NCBI GenBank assembly: GCA_016802295.1
Contig: JAESIW010000090.1
Coordinates: 124,001 to 188,000 of the forward strand
DNA: 64,000 nt
Reading direction: 5' to 3'
Source of the DNA: Brachionus rotundiformis
Taxonomy: Eukaryota; Rotifera; Eurotatoria; Ploima; Brachionidae
The notes beneath the pieces are model-generated. The model was not told where the DNA came from, did no database searches, and saw nothing but the letters and a program-made list of their open reading frames with translations. Below are positions 12,207-25,300 of the stretch, piece by piece. Within the stretch, counting starts at the first letter, position 1. Each line of letters begins with the position of its first letter. The translations under genes were made by a program, and so were the position numbers.

Positions 12207-15200
12207 TTTATCATTTAATAAAAAATTCTTAAAATTTTCATCTTAATATTTTATTAATAAAAGAAAGAAAATTAATAAAAATCTGTTTTAATTCAGGAGC
12301 AAGAATGTGTTAATAAAATTTCAGACTAAATTAACAAAAATAATTGTTAATTTACAATTAAAAAACACGTTTTTGTTAAAATTAATTCAATTGTAAAAAT
12401 ATCATGTCTTAATAGACTTAATCTTATCATATAATACTATTTTCTACTTTCAATTTTTTATTAATTAAATCAAATAGTTTTAAATACAAATATTATTATC
12501 TATTAGCATAATCCATTTATGATCTTCGGAAAAGAAAGTAGACAATCTCATTTAGATTTATTTAGTTGAAAAAATGGTCCAAATCTTTGGCAAAAATAAG
12601 TAATACCAGAATTTTAGAATAGATTCGAGCAATATTTGCTCACATTTATCAACGTGACTTGGATTTATTTTTCATAAAACTGTCCTGAAGGAAGTAATTT
12701 TAACTCAAATAAAGAAAATTGATAGCTAAAGAATCAAATACTAATTTAAAACTTAATAATCTGCATTCTTAATTACCCAATTTTTAAATTGATCAATAAA
12801 TATTCATTTTGACATGAGAGAAAGGCCCTCGGCATCTTAATTTTTTTTTAATAATTTATTAATTTTAATGGACTCATATTAAGAAAAAATTAATCTATTT
12901 TCAAGGAAAATTGCTAGAGTTTTTTTTTTTAATTAGCTCCGAAATACTGATCAGGCCTACTGATCCGAATTGCTTTAAAGATTTTTCTTACGGATTAGCT
13001 AATCTTTTTAATTAAAATTTTCATCAATAATCTACACAGATTATTGATAATTTAGGAACAAAATAATCTTTATTTAAGTAACTATGGAAATGTTGCTGTA
13101 TACTCTTGAGTATGGCATAAGGATTATGTTACATGAAGATCCAATTTTTGCCAAAGTCAAAAATCAACTATTTATAAAACTGAATTAATTGTCACGAATT
13201 TCAAATGTTATCAAATATTCAATTTAATCTAAATATTGAATCAGGCGATGGATGCAAAACTCTGGCATGCACTTTTAAACCAAAAATTAGAAAAAAAATA
13301 AATTATTTTTTATTTGTCTAAACTTAAAAATAATTAAATGATGACTTAAATGTTAACATTTTGGAATTTTGTTCTCAGACATAATTAAAATTGTCAATTT
13401 ATTTATATTTTCATTACTAAATAACAAATTTTTAAATGCACATTTAAAGCGTCTTAATCTAAGATAAAAATCGTCAATAAATTAATAAATGAGAAAAATA
13501 TATATCTAATGCTTTTATATTAATTTAATAATTGCTTTTGACAATCTTAGCTTTTTTCGCGCCACTTTTTCCAGATTGATCAAAACTATTGGCAATAATC
13601 TTCAATTAAAAGATAATTTTGTCATAATCTTAACTTTTTACTCATAACTACATAATTTTGATTCAAATTAATTTTTTTAATTCAATTTTTAAACATTTAA
13701 AATCGAAATTTATCATTGAAATCATTACCTTACAATCAATTAGTGTAATTACAATCAAAATTGAATTATGATCCAGGTATTTGAGCTTGGAAAAAGAATA
13801 CTCGTGTCTGAAATTACCTCAAAGATTACCTAAATGACTAGTCTGACCCGGAAACAAATACGCCAAATGCATTAATTATCTTTTTTTAAGCTAACTAATG
13901 TCGCCAAAAAAATACCATATTTATTTTAGTATCTAATTTCTTCTAAATTATATTTTACAATTAAATCAATAAATAAAAATTATTTCAAATTTCATAATAC
14001 TATTTAATTGGGAAAAAATAAAAATGTTGATCTAAAATTTAAAATTATTTTAAAAAGCCAATTAATTGCTTTTCTCATAAATTAACTTAACAGATAATTT
14101 TGATTCCGAATGCATCGAATTCACCGCTGAACGCTTCAATAAAAGTGTGCATAGAAGATTTAAGATAGCAAAAGAACATGTGGTAAAAATGTGATTAAAG
14201 TACCTAATTAAAAGTGATTAGTATTAGATGATGTTTTTTGTAGGATTTAAACGTGCTGGTTAATCATCATGAAGTCTACGATAGTTTTAATTCATTAAAA
14301 ATACTTAATTTAATAAAATTATTAAAAAATTGATTCTAAAATAATTAAAAAAAGAATTATTTAAAAATCGGATTTGGATTAAAAAATATGTAATAAAGCC
14401 AAAGGCCGTCTTAAACACCGATTTAGCAACGCAAAAAAATTATCTTTAATTTCGATTGTTTTATTTTATTCTCTGGCCAAGATTAATCTTAATTTCTTTT
14501 TATAATTATTTATTCCTAGATTAGAACCTATTAAATGAAAAATTCTATAATAGATAGATATAAACATTCGCTCAGTCAATTAATTTGTTTTTAACAAAAA
14601 ATTTTTATATTAAATATCATTTATAAATTAAATTAGATTTTAAGAAAACATCTCTAAAATGTCACATTTGGTAATAAAATTAAAGTGGCTTTTCCACAAT
14701 ATTTTAATAATAAAAAATTTTGAAATTTTTATCTGTTGAGATGTATCTATGAAATATCTCTTCTTAAATTAATATTTCATGTATTTATCAATTAATAAAC
14801 TAAAATATTTTATATCATCATTCGCATTGATCGCAAAATAGATAAAAAAAATAAAATAAATTTTTAACAGTAAATAACAGTCTTATTCTCAACTTCATAT
14901 CAACAAAAAAAAGTAATTTTTATTTTCTAGTAAAAAAAATGATTGAATAAATTTTGAAGTATTTTGAGGGATTATCTATTTCAAAAAGAATATATAAAAT
15001 GAAAAGATTATTTAATAAAGAGATATTTATTTGGAACTATTATATGATTTAAAATGGCTTTATCAAAGTTTAATTCTTTATTTAAATTTTAATTAGAATC
15101 ATGAAAATTACTGATTGAATAAAAAGATCTTATTTTTGCATTCGATCTCTAAACAAAAACATCTGAAAAATAATTTTATCTGCTAATATAATCAATCATA

Positions 15201-15452
15201 TCTAAATAGATATAAACTAAAAAGTTTTGGAATAGATATGTTAAACTTATAGATTTTTCGATTATTAACAATTCTTAAATTTTTTATTAAACAAAAGGAA
15301 AAATTATTAATTTATTATTTATTTTTTTATTAATTGTTTTGATAGTTGGAGCTTGAAAAATTAAACTATAAGGCTTTCATTCAAGGAAAAAAATTTTAAT
15401 TTTAAAATAAAAAAATTAGTCAAAATAAGAAATGCTTTTAGAAAATAAATAT

Positions 15453-16075
15453 GTCACCCTCCTCTTTTCTGAACCGGGCTTGGGACCGGCTTTGGCAGAG
15501 TTATGACGGCCAAACTTTCCCTAAGAAGCCAGTGGGACGTTCATCATAAACAGCGCCACTCATCCGAGCACTCAAATTGGCCACGAACTGAGCAACTATT
15601 TAGACTAGCTTGGAACCACAAACCAAGCGACCTCTCTCTCACTCGAGAAAAGTCTTAACTTAAGGCTTCCAAAGTTACGTACTGTCTGCAGAGGGTCAGC
15701 TGTACAGCAGATTCTCGCTCCTTTCGGATTCTATACTGGGAGATGGTCGAAGCCAGCGGCGCCCTCATACGACAAGACTTGGACAAAGACCCGTAGGCCT
15801 ATGTACCCGCCATACAGCTCTTCTGCAGACTACGTGAAAGACCACACACACATACGATGCATGTGGCTGCCACCACCCTCCTCTTTTTTCATCAGGGCTT
15901 GGGACCTGCGGATCGGCAGAGTTATGGTGACTACTTCCATTTTTTAAAATTAGAAACTTTTTTTCGGAAAATTTTCTGAATTTAAAAAATGAAATGAAAA
16001 TAATAAAATTGCGCATCCTATTTATACCCTTCCAGTTCACCTGTACATTCGCCTTCTCTCCTCTTTTTTCTCCAG
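15453..16075 (-). repeat. 0.6 kb dispersed repeat, copy 2 (full length, reference copy)
   Basis: On the minus strand it starts TGGAGAAAAAAGAGGAGAG and ends AAAGAGGAGGGTGAC, so the purine-rich motif GAGGAG occurs at both ends and once inside. It contains TATAAATAGG (16017-16026), a 36-codon ORF (15830-15940) encoding MEVVTITLPIRRSQ and further residues, and two direct-repeat modules (15873-15931 and 15453-15512) about 420 bp apart. Each module carries the octanucleotide TCCCAAGC between complementary 4-base arms. Near-identity with copies 1 and 4 suggests recent spread. Confidence 0.92.
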
Positions 16076-16701
16076 GTGGTCAATTTAAAATAGATTAGTT
16101 AAGTTTTTAAATTATTCTGTCAATAAAAAAGCAAATTCTCAGTTAATGTATCATATTTAGTAAGTGTGCCAATTTGAGTTATGGTGACTGCTTTTTTGTC
16201 AATTTTTTAAAATAAGTTTTAATTTTTAACCAATTTAATTAATTAAGTTAACTTAATTTATTAAATTAAAATTTTGAATATATTCTAAATTAAATATCTA
16301 ATTTTAATTTTCAAAAATTGTTTATATTCATACCCATTTGTAATAAATCTTTTATTCAGAGTTATTCAGTAGATTTTAAATACCAATTTTTTGCCAGATA
16401 ATTTTTTTTAATCCCATTAGAGGGTAATTAAATTTTCTAAAATAAACTTTAAATTTAATAGAAAAATAAAGTTGTTTATATTAAATCATCCAAAGCAAAA
16501 TTTTTATTTTATCCTCCTCATCATTAATTTATTCTTATTTTAACAAAATGTGAATAAAATTCAACAAGTTTTTTGTTTATTAATTTGAGATTTCTTACCA
16601 AAGATTACCAAATTCAACCAATTAAATTTTCAATAAATTAAGAATTTAAAAGTCAAGTAGATAAATAAAGAATAAAACAAATTAATTGATTTAATTAAAA
16701 T

Positions 16702-16707
16702 TTTATT
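16702..16707 (-). terminator. Poly(A) signal of TEKT2
   Basis: AATAAA on the minus strand, about 32 bp past the TEKT2 stop codon. Position and sequence suit a polyadenylation signal. Confidence 0.55.
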
Positions 16708-16738
16708 AAAGTTTAATGATATTTGGTAAAAAATAAAC

Positions 16739-18122
16739 TTAAGCATACTTAAGACCCAATACTTTGCTAAGACCAGTCTTGTCCACACCAGTCACAATCA
16801 AATTCTTGTCAGTCTCGGTCTCTGGTCTATTTACAGTATTCAATCGCTTTCGGACACCAAGCGCTCTCTTTTCCAACTGAAGTGAATTCTCCTTCAGCGC
16901 AATGTCCTCATCAATTCGCCTCAATTGTTCTTGCAGAATGTTCCAAGCATGTCTTTAAAAAAATAGATAAACTTATCTTAAATTTTTGAGATAAAATAAA
17001 CTTTTAAAATTACTTTGCTTGTTTACATTTTTCCTGTAGGGCTTTCTGTGAAGCTTCTATTTGCTTGACCTCATCGACCAAGCCATACTGGACCTCGTCA
17101 CGGACCAATTCAACACCAGGTCTGTAAGTGCGATTCTCTAGTCTGGTATGGGCCAATTTCATTACTGGGTCTTTGTCGCGGATGGCTTTTTCCAATTTGT
17201 CTATGTCATCCTCGACCTGGGCAATTTCTTTTTCGGTGTTTTTCTTCTGCCATTTGAGCTCGTCCAGAGCGTTCTCTGTCTCGTGTATTCGCTTTCTCAT
17301 GGCAAATTCGGTGGCGTTCTTTTGCGAGTCCAGATCGGACGATGATTGAGCCATTAGCTGTTGAATATTTTCTCTTAGACGCTTGGATGATTCCATCTCG
17401 GCGTCAGCTCTGTCCTTGTTGTATTTGCTGAACGCAATCCATTGTTGAGGCGTAACTGAGCCCTTGGGAACGCGCAAAGGATTCGGCTTGAATGAAATGG
17501 CCGACGAGTGCTTGTTGAGCGCCAAGTTTTCCTCGTCGATTGCGTGCGAGGAGTTCTTGTCGTTCAGGTCGTTGAGCAATTGCTGGCGGCACTCTTGGAG
17601 TCGCTCGATCTGGGCGAACGACTCTTGGCACTTGTGGTGCAGGTTTCTCTTAATTGCATCAATTACTTTGGTCTCTTTGGTAAGTTCGCTCTCTGGCTCA
17701 TCTCTGACCAAGTCGACGCCAAGTCTGCCCTCTCTGGTCACGTGATTTTCAATATTTACGTCCAATGGAATCTTCATGTCATTCAGCAAGTTTTCGCATT
17801 TGTTTTTGGTGACTCGGATGGCCTCGAGCTCACGGTCAACGTCTTCAATTTCGTACCTTAATATCTGTCTCCATTCTTCTATCTCGTCCAAGCGGTCGCT
17901 TAGGCGAACATTGTTGTCATGTGTGTCCCACCAGGTTTGGTTATCTGTTTCATTGTTCAAAAAGCGGCCCTCTTGTCGCACCTGGAACGACACATTGCGT
18001 GATCGTTCGGCATCGGTGGATATCGAGTGCTTGTTTGTGTGCCAATCAGCCGGGTTGAATTTGACAGCGGGCTTTTTTGGCAAACTGGTGGTCATAGCAT
18101 CACTGATTCCGGTTGTAGCCAT
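16739..18122 (-). CDS. TEKT2: Tektin-2, axonemal microtubule inner/doublet filament protein
   Basis: Two exons (18122-17014 and 16952-16739; 61 bp intron) encode 440 aa, close to the usual 430 aa of tektin-2. The N-terminal sequence (Phe-x-x-x-Asp-Trp-His-Thr-Asn near residue 25, then QVRQEGRFLNNETDNQTWWD) follows tektin-2 specifically. Four long alpha-helical coiled-coil segments follow. The tektin signature nonapeptide appears as RPGVELVRD (334-342) rather than RPNVELCRD. The protein is expected to polymerise along doublet microtubules of motile cilia and flagella. A strong 3' splice acceptor (TTTTCAG) ends 8 bp before the ATG, so a 5' UTR intron or spliced leader is likely. It is divergently arranged with CFAP57 and has an RFX X-box 141 bp upstream. 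Confidence 0.95.
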
Positions 18123-18262
18123 TCTTTTATCTGAAAATTAAGTAAAATTAACTATTTGGCACAAAAGAAACAAAAGCAGCTTCTAAATCTGTGGTGCCGT
18201 AATATTGAAAAGTCTAATTCAGTTTTTGGTAAAATGAAATAATTTAAAAGCTTAGGAAATAT

Positions 18263-18276
18263 GTTGCCATGGAAAC
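18263..18276. promoter_or_regulatory. RFX X-box upstream of TEKT2
   Basis: GTTGCCATGGAAAC fits the RFX consensus of two imperfect inverted half-sites with a 2 bp spacer. It lies 141 bp before the TEKT2 ATG. RFX factors are the conserved activators of ciliary genes in animals. Confidence 0.75.
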
Positions 18277-19195
18277 AGCTTAATTTATATGTACACTTTT
18301 TCTTTTATTCAAGTTTAGTACCTAAATTAGCTAATGAAATAACTATAACAACAAAGCAATTTGGAAAGCTGTGCCAACTATTGATTTAAATTCAAATCAG
18401 TAATAATGTTTGTATATAATTATTAAGTTTAACCTGTTACCACATCTAATTAATTAAATCAATACTATCAAAGCTTAAAATGCCCCATTTGCCAGCATGG
18501 GTGAGCTGGTGGTCTTTCATGCATTTTTCAAGAGATACAATACAATAAATATATTTAGATATAAATAGTACTGTTATTGATTACTAATCAACTGGTCAGA
18601 GGCCATAAGAGTCTTCAAGGACTTTAATAAATTACTTTAATAATTAATTTTCAATATATTAATTAAAGATTTGATAATTTACCATATTTTGAAAATTTAT
18701 TTTAATTAAAATTTGGCTCAAAACTTGCGTGATGAACCAAATTCAAATCAATTCAAAAAATAACTATTAAATATTGTATCATTTTTAAAAATAAAATCTC
18801 TAATTTGTCTAAAAATAATTATTTGAATTTTTCTTATTAATTTTAGCATACAAAATAATTTATTATTGAAAAAAAATCGAATTAACTTAATAAATTAATA
18901 ACCAATTGACAATTATAGATATAATTGAACACACAATTCGACATAAAAAGCTTCCACTAATCATTTTTTTTGAAAAATAAAGACAAATTTTTATAATTTA
19001 ATTTAAATTTTATTTTATTAAAATAAATTAATAATAAATATGACAAAATTTCTAGTAAAAAAAATGCTTAAAATGGTTCACTGCCACTCAGGTGGTAGAT
19101 GTCCAAGTTTAAAAGAGCAAATTTGTTATCTTAAAATCGATTCTGCTTTACCTAATAGCTTTTATTTGAATAACCAACCACGAAGGTAAGCAACA

Positions 19196-19208
19196 GTTGC
19201 CAAGCAAC
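19196..19208. promoter_or_regulatory. RFX X-box upstream of CFAP57
   Basis: GTTGCCAAGCAAC is an X-box with a 1 bp spacer, 120 bp before the CFAP57 ATG and in a slightly GC-richer patch of an AT-rich promoter region. Confidence 0.72.
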
Positions 19209-19328
19209 GCGATAAAATCGAGCAAATCAAAAAAACAACAACATACACTTATTGCTAATAATAAAGCATTTATCATCATAAAAAATCTAAAATAATTTAA
19301 CTACCCTTACTGCAGGACTTATACCATA

Positions 19329-22300
19329 ATGTCTATTGGTATAGCTCAAATAAAGCAAGTAATTGGCTTACGTGGCCAGATTACCAATTGTATATTCTAT
19401 CAGGACGAGCAGACAATTGTCTACCCGGCCGGCTCGAACATAATTGTCTACAACATTGACCAAAAGACACAGAAATTTATTCCAAATGCAGACAACTCGA
19501 TTCTTACCACCATGTGTGTAAGCCAAAATAAGAGGTACATTGCCATTGCGGAAAAAATAGCCAACAAACCTCTCATTACCATTTACGACTTGCACACATT
19601 GAGAAAGAGAAAGACGCTTACCATAAACGAGACAAACTCGTCCGAAATTGTCAGCATTGCTTTCTCGCCAGACAGCAAACATTTGATAACCCAAACCGGA
19701 TCACCTGATTGGACATTGTACTATTGGTCGTGGGAAAAATCAAAAATAATGGCCTTTGCCAAAGTAACTGCCAACTCTCAAACAAATTCATCAGTCACAC
19801 AAGTTTGTCATTTTGGAAACAAATTAATTATCTATTTTTTCTAAAAAAAAAATTCTTTAAAGATATCATTTAATCCACAAGATAACTCTCAAATATGTGC
19901 AGTGGGAAATTCAATTCTTAAAATGTACCGCTACGCGGACGGAATACTCAAGAATATAGCTTCTCTTAAGCAAGAAAGTCATAACTTTATTTCCCACACT
20001 TGGCTTAATGAAGAAAAGCTAATAGTTGGCAATGACCGTGCCGAGCTTTTCTTGGTACAAAATTGTGAAATACTTATGGAATACAAGCTTTATGACATAA
20101 AAGAAAGAGAATTGGTAGCCTCGCCTGGTAACACATCTAATGATGAATCAAAGCAAACCACATTGCCAGAAAACCACTCTGTTAATTCCATAATACACTA
20201 TTCCAAAGGTTTTATTGCCTCATGTGGACGTGGCAGAGCTTTTTTGTATGAGAAAAACGATGACAAAGAGTTTTACAAGAAGATAAGAGAGCTGAAAATC
20301 CCGTCGGACCAGGCCAGCAATGATCCGACCAAGACCGAGGAGCAAGTGATCCTATCCATGTGCATAAGCCCGTCAGAAGAGACACTATTGGCGGTGACTG
20401 ATTGCCAACAAGTTTACCAATTAATATTTTCCAATATAGACATTGGTAAGAGTGAGCATGCAGAGTTTAGGTACATGCGTAACAGCAACCATCACGGATC
20501 AGTGACAGGTGTTGATGTGTGCATTAGGAAACCGATTATAGCCACTTGTAGCAATGACAAATCGGTCAGAATTTGGAACTTTGAGACCGGAGATTTGGAA
20601 ATTTACCGCGAATTTTCCGAAGAAGCGTACAGCATATCATTGCACCCGTCTGGTCTGTACGTTCTTGTCGGATTTTCTGACAAGCTCAGACTAATGAACA
20701 TTCTAATTGATGACATTAAACAATTTAAAGAGTTTACTATACGAGGATGTAGAGAGGTAAGTCAGTCTACAATTTTTTTTTTGGTTAATAAATAAATTAA
20801 TTAATTTTTTAATAATTATTAATAATTAAATTAGTGTGCATTTTCAAATGGTGGTCATTTGTTCGCTGCCGTGCATGGAAATGTCATTCAAATTTACTCA
20901 ACTTCCACATTTGAAAATGTAGCTAACCTCAAAGGACATAATGGCAAAGTCAAACAGATATTGTGGAACAATGACGACACTAAACTGATTTCTTGCGGAA
21001 TGGACGGAGGTATCATCTATCATTTACTATCTTTTATATGTCTATTGATAGATTAATTACATATCCAACAAGAATAAAGTCACAACTGCTTATTAAGCGG
21101 ATCTCTTAGCTTAAACATATACCAAATACTAAACTATCTGGTTACTTAATTTCATTAGATAAAAATTTTACACATTGTTATATACCCAGAATAATAAATA
21201 TGTTTGCTCGGATCTGTTAGGATCTGATGGTTCGCGGTTGTAACACAAATAATAAAGAAAATTAAATGAGAAAAATAGTAACTTTATTAATAAATGGCCA
21301 CTTCTAGCCTAAACAAATAATAAAGAAAACAAAACAAATAATTTCAAAGTTTTTCTTCTAATTTCATGTCTAATATTTTACATAGTGTTAAATACTAACG
21401 ACTAGCTGAGCGCATGAGATCATTGTATTGCACTGTGAAACTATAGACATTTACGATGCATAGAGTCGGTGTTGTAGTTATTTAGAGAATCACAACAACA
21501 TACTTAAGTATGAATTAAGATTACAAATAAGTTTAAATATTTATTAGTTAAAACCATAATGAAAATTTTAGATTTTATTTAGTCATGATTAGTAAGAATA
21601 AAATATTAAAAAAAAAACACACACATTAAAAACTAAGAAACAAAATTTTATTAATTGATTGAATCTATAAAAAAGTTATTATATCATTATTGCTAATAGT
21701 GATCTTTATCAGCCAATTTTTTGCACTTAGTCTTTAGGACTGTTGCAGTCTTTTGCAATTAAGTTTGAATATTTCTCTATCCATTGACTGTTCTTGCTGA
21801 TACTGTTTCTTGTGGTGGCTTGTTACATGTTTGTACAGCTCAGTTGGTTAAAATAGATCAAGATATTGTCTTTTTTGTTGATTTCTCTAACAAGTTAATG
21901 ATCATTTGTTCTTTTAAGATTTAGTTTTAAGCCATTTGCCTAATTTGTTTCTTTTACAACGCTTCTCAAATCAATTTTCAATTTTCTCAATTTTCTCAAA
22001 TCCGTTTGATATCCTAAACATCTGTAATAAATCTCCTCTCAAACGTTGTTGTTCTAGACTCATCAAACCGAGAATCCTAAGTCTCTCTTTATACGACTTG
22101 TCTAGTTATTAAATGAGGTCTTAGAAGCTAGGAGGAGAGGCTATGAGAAAAGGATAGTGACGGAGCTTTAGATTCGGGAAACACGCACTGTTTTCTTCAT
22201 TTAAAGTCATTTGAATTAATTTTGCCAGGTTCTTTCTCTTCTAGCGTTTGATAGTGCTGTGAATAAATGAGCTTTGGTTCTTTTCTTCCTATTAGTAATT

Positions 22301-25300
22301 GGCTTGTTTTTAACGACTTATGTGTCTTTTTAATTAACAAAAAATAGTTTACGTTAACATTTGGTTAAGATTAAGTTTATTTTTAATTTATCAATCAATT
22401 AAACTACACAGTTAAGGCCTGATTAAATAAATGTTGGTTGTGGAAATACAGTCGAGTCTGGATAATACGATGTGTTTAGGCGGAAAAAATGGAAATCGTA
22501 TTAATCAAATTAATTTATAATTAAAATACATCGTTTTGTGAACAACTTAAGCGTTTAGAAAAGCGCTTGTTTATCAACTGCCTAGATTATGAATCCAAAG
22601 TTTTAAAAGCTTTGATTTCATTTAGTTTTAGAAGTCTCAAAGTGGGCCTTGTAGACTCTGTTAAATTTGTATTATCAATTATAACTTATTATATGGAAAT
22701 AAATCAGGATTTTTTTATCTATATAGTGTGTTAAATAATTTATTAAAAGTTAATTATGACTTCGGGTGACTAATGGTGTAAATTCTTTAAAAATTAGGAA
22801 TATTTCTATTTCTATAACTAATTTTATTTTTTTTAATTTGAATTTTATAATCTTTATAATATAAATGTCAATGTGACTTAAACTTAAATAAATAATAATA
22901 ATAATATAGAAGTTATTATATTTTCTCTAGTCGCTCCTTAAATTTAATACTTACCACTACTACTACTACTAATAATAAGCTACAGCAGGTTAACTATAGG
23001 GCAAGCTTTTGCTTGCTATGGTAGCAGTTTCCATTCTGAAGACTCCTGAATCGTCTAATCTTTTCCTGAAGATATTCTTGGATGTAATAGTCTCTGTTGT
23101 TAGCTTGTTCCAAATTTCAACCACTCTATTTGACAATGTTCTGGAGCCATTTTTGGTGAACTTTTTTTCCAAATGGTGCTTGTTTCTGTGAGTGCTTCGC
23201 GCAGGTCCATTAATTGTAATAGAGAACAGCTTATTCGGATTGAGTTAGTCCACCCAACTTAGTCCAGTACTTATTTTCCTCTCTGTCTCCTTTCCTTTAG
23301 CTTTTAGAGTCTACATTCGTACGGCAAGTCTTCTATGGCCTTCTATGGTTTAGTTGCTGGTCTCTGAACACTTTCAAGCACTCCACACTGCTATGACGTA
23401 TTCCAAGTCTAATCTCACAAATGCAATGTGTAGTTTTCGAAATGTCTCTAGGGTCCAACATTTGAAGTTATTTTGTAGAAATAAAAAATAATCCATTTAT
23501 AGATCTTTTTGATTACTAAACTATTTGAATAAACAAAAAATAAAAATAAATAAAAATTGAAAAAAATTATTAATTCACTGATTAATTTAAAATTAATAAA
23601 TCTTAATTAATTAAAAATTATAAAATATAATATTGCTATTAAATTGTTATTAATTGGGTTATTTTAAAGCGGTATATGAGTGGGATACCATTACAAGCAA
23701 GAGAACAGGTGAATATGTGCTTAAAAATTGTAGCTACACAAGCGTTGGTTTAAGCCAAGACGCCAAGAATATTTATGCAGTCGGCTCGGACCGTAAACTA
23801 AAAGAAATATCCGACTCACAGGTAAATCTTTATTTAACCATTTGTCAAACCATTTAGACTCTTACTAGTTGAACATAAACGAGTCCTACTACTCGTCAAA
23901 TCGAGTCTTTGAGGTATTCAAGCCTAAAACCGCTTTAAAAAAATAAATAAAATCATACTACCTAAACTACCTGGCTCGCTGATACCGCTACAATTAAAAA
24001 AAATTATTTTTATGTGACAAATATTAAAGATAACATTTAAGATCTTAAGAGAAATCGACGTTGAAGAAGAGGATGTGATACCGATGAGTGTGGCTTTGTC
24101 TAGATCGGGGCGCATGCTTTTCGTAGGCACGAACAAGGGCGCGCTCAGGAGCTACAAGTTCCCATTGACCAAGCCGACCGAGTTTCAGGAGCACATTGGC
24201 CACACTAAGTCAATAACGCGCATGAAAGTCTCTTGGAATGACGAGTACGCGATTACTTCCAGCGAGGACGGAACTTTGATCTTGTGGAAGATACAGGACA
24301 AGGAGGGACGTGGCGCCAAGCGGGACAAGGAAATCGGCTGGGCCGAGGAGATTTTGATCACCAAGTCGGACCTGGAGGAGAAAAACCAGCTCATGAACGA
24401 CCTGAGGAACCGTGTGAACGAGCTTAAGACAGAGAACGAGTACCAAATGAGGCTGAAAGAGATGAGCAATGCGGACAAGATAAAAGAGCTGACCGAAAAG
24501 TTCATTCAAGAAATGGAGTCGCTCAAGACCAAAAATCAGGTGCTCAAGGCCGAAAAGGAAAGATCGGACACCAAGCACGAACAAGAGACGGCCAATATTT
24601 ACGAAAAGCACAACAAGGAACTACAGGACTTGGAGAGCACCAATAACCAAAAGCTTATGATGGAGTATGACAAGTTCCAGGACTTGCAGACCAAGACGCA
24701 GAAAATTCAGGAGGACTACGAGCGGCAATTGACCGAAATGGAGCAGAGCAAGGAAAAGGCCATCAATGAAATGCAGGAACACTATGAAAATGTCATTCAC
24801 AAGCTCAACATTCAGATAGAGAAGTTCAAAGAGGAGATAAATCAGCAGTCCAAGGAGTACGAGGAGACCAAGCGGCAAATCGAGGAGGACTGTGACACTG
24901 AGATCATTGACATTAAGACAAAATATGAGAAACGACTCAAGGAACAAATTGAGATCAATGACAAGAATTTGTCTGAAGCGAAAAATTTTAAAAATAAAGT
25001 ATTATCTAAAATTAGATTTTTGAAAAATTAAAATAAGAAAATTCAATTTTTCTAGAATAGCAAACTGGTCCTGGACTTGGAAGAGTACAAGAAAAAGATA
25101 GAGGGTTTGAACGAGAGTCTGCAAAAGGCAAATAATATGATAAATAGTCTCAAGAAGGATATTGAGAGCTCGAAAAAAGAGATACAGGAAAGAGATGACA
25201 CCATTCAGGACAAGGAGAAAAGGATCTATGATTTGAAGAAAAAGAATCAAGAGTTGGAGAAGTTCAAGTTTGTGCTGGACTACAAGATCAAGGAGCAGAA

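Larger units (their letters stand above)
12207..16738. other. 4.5 kb intergenic region containing repeat copy 2
   Basis: Very AT-rich and without a supportable gene. The only clear element is the 0.6 kb dispersed repeat at 15453-16075. Confidence 0.6.
18123..19328. promoter_or_regulatory. Shared divergent promoter region of TEKT2 and CFAP57
   Basis: 1.2 kb lies between the two divergent axonemal genes. It holds two RFX-type X-boxes, one close to each gene (18263-18276 and 19196-19208), and no other coding content. A shared ciliary promoter region is inferred from arrangement and motifs. Confidence 0.65.

Noticed and set aside
15873..15931. Hammerhead ribozyme in the internal repeat module (CTGATGA is present on the minus strand)
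   Set aside because: No properly placed GAAA, stem II or cleavage-site context follows, and the terminal module has GGTTGAG instead of CTGATGA.
15765..16040. 91-codon minus-strand ORF across repeat copy 2
   Set aside because: It exists in this frame only in copy 2 and is not kept at this length in copies 1 and 4; the 36-codon frame is the one shared by all full copies.
22990..23172. 60-codon minus-strand ORF in CFAP57 intron 3 as a separate gene
   Set aside because: Its sequence is the C-terminus of a LINE ORF2, and the upstream frame has stops; it is a transposon remnant.
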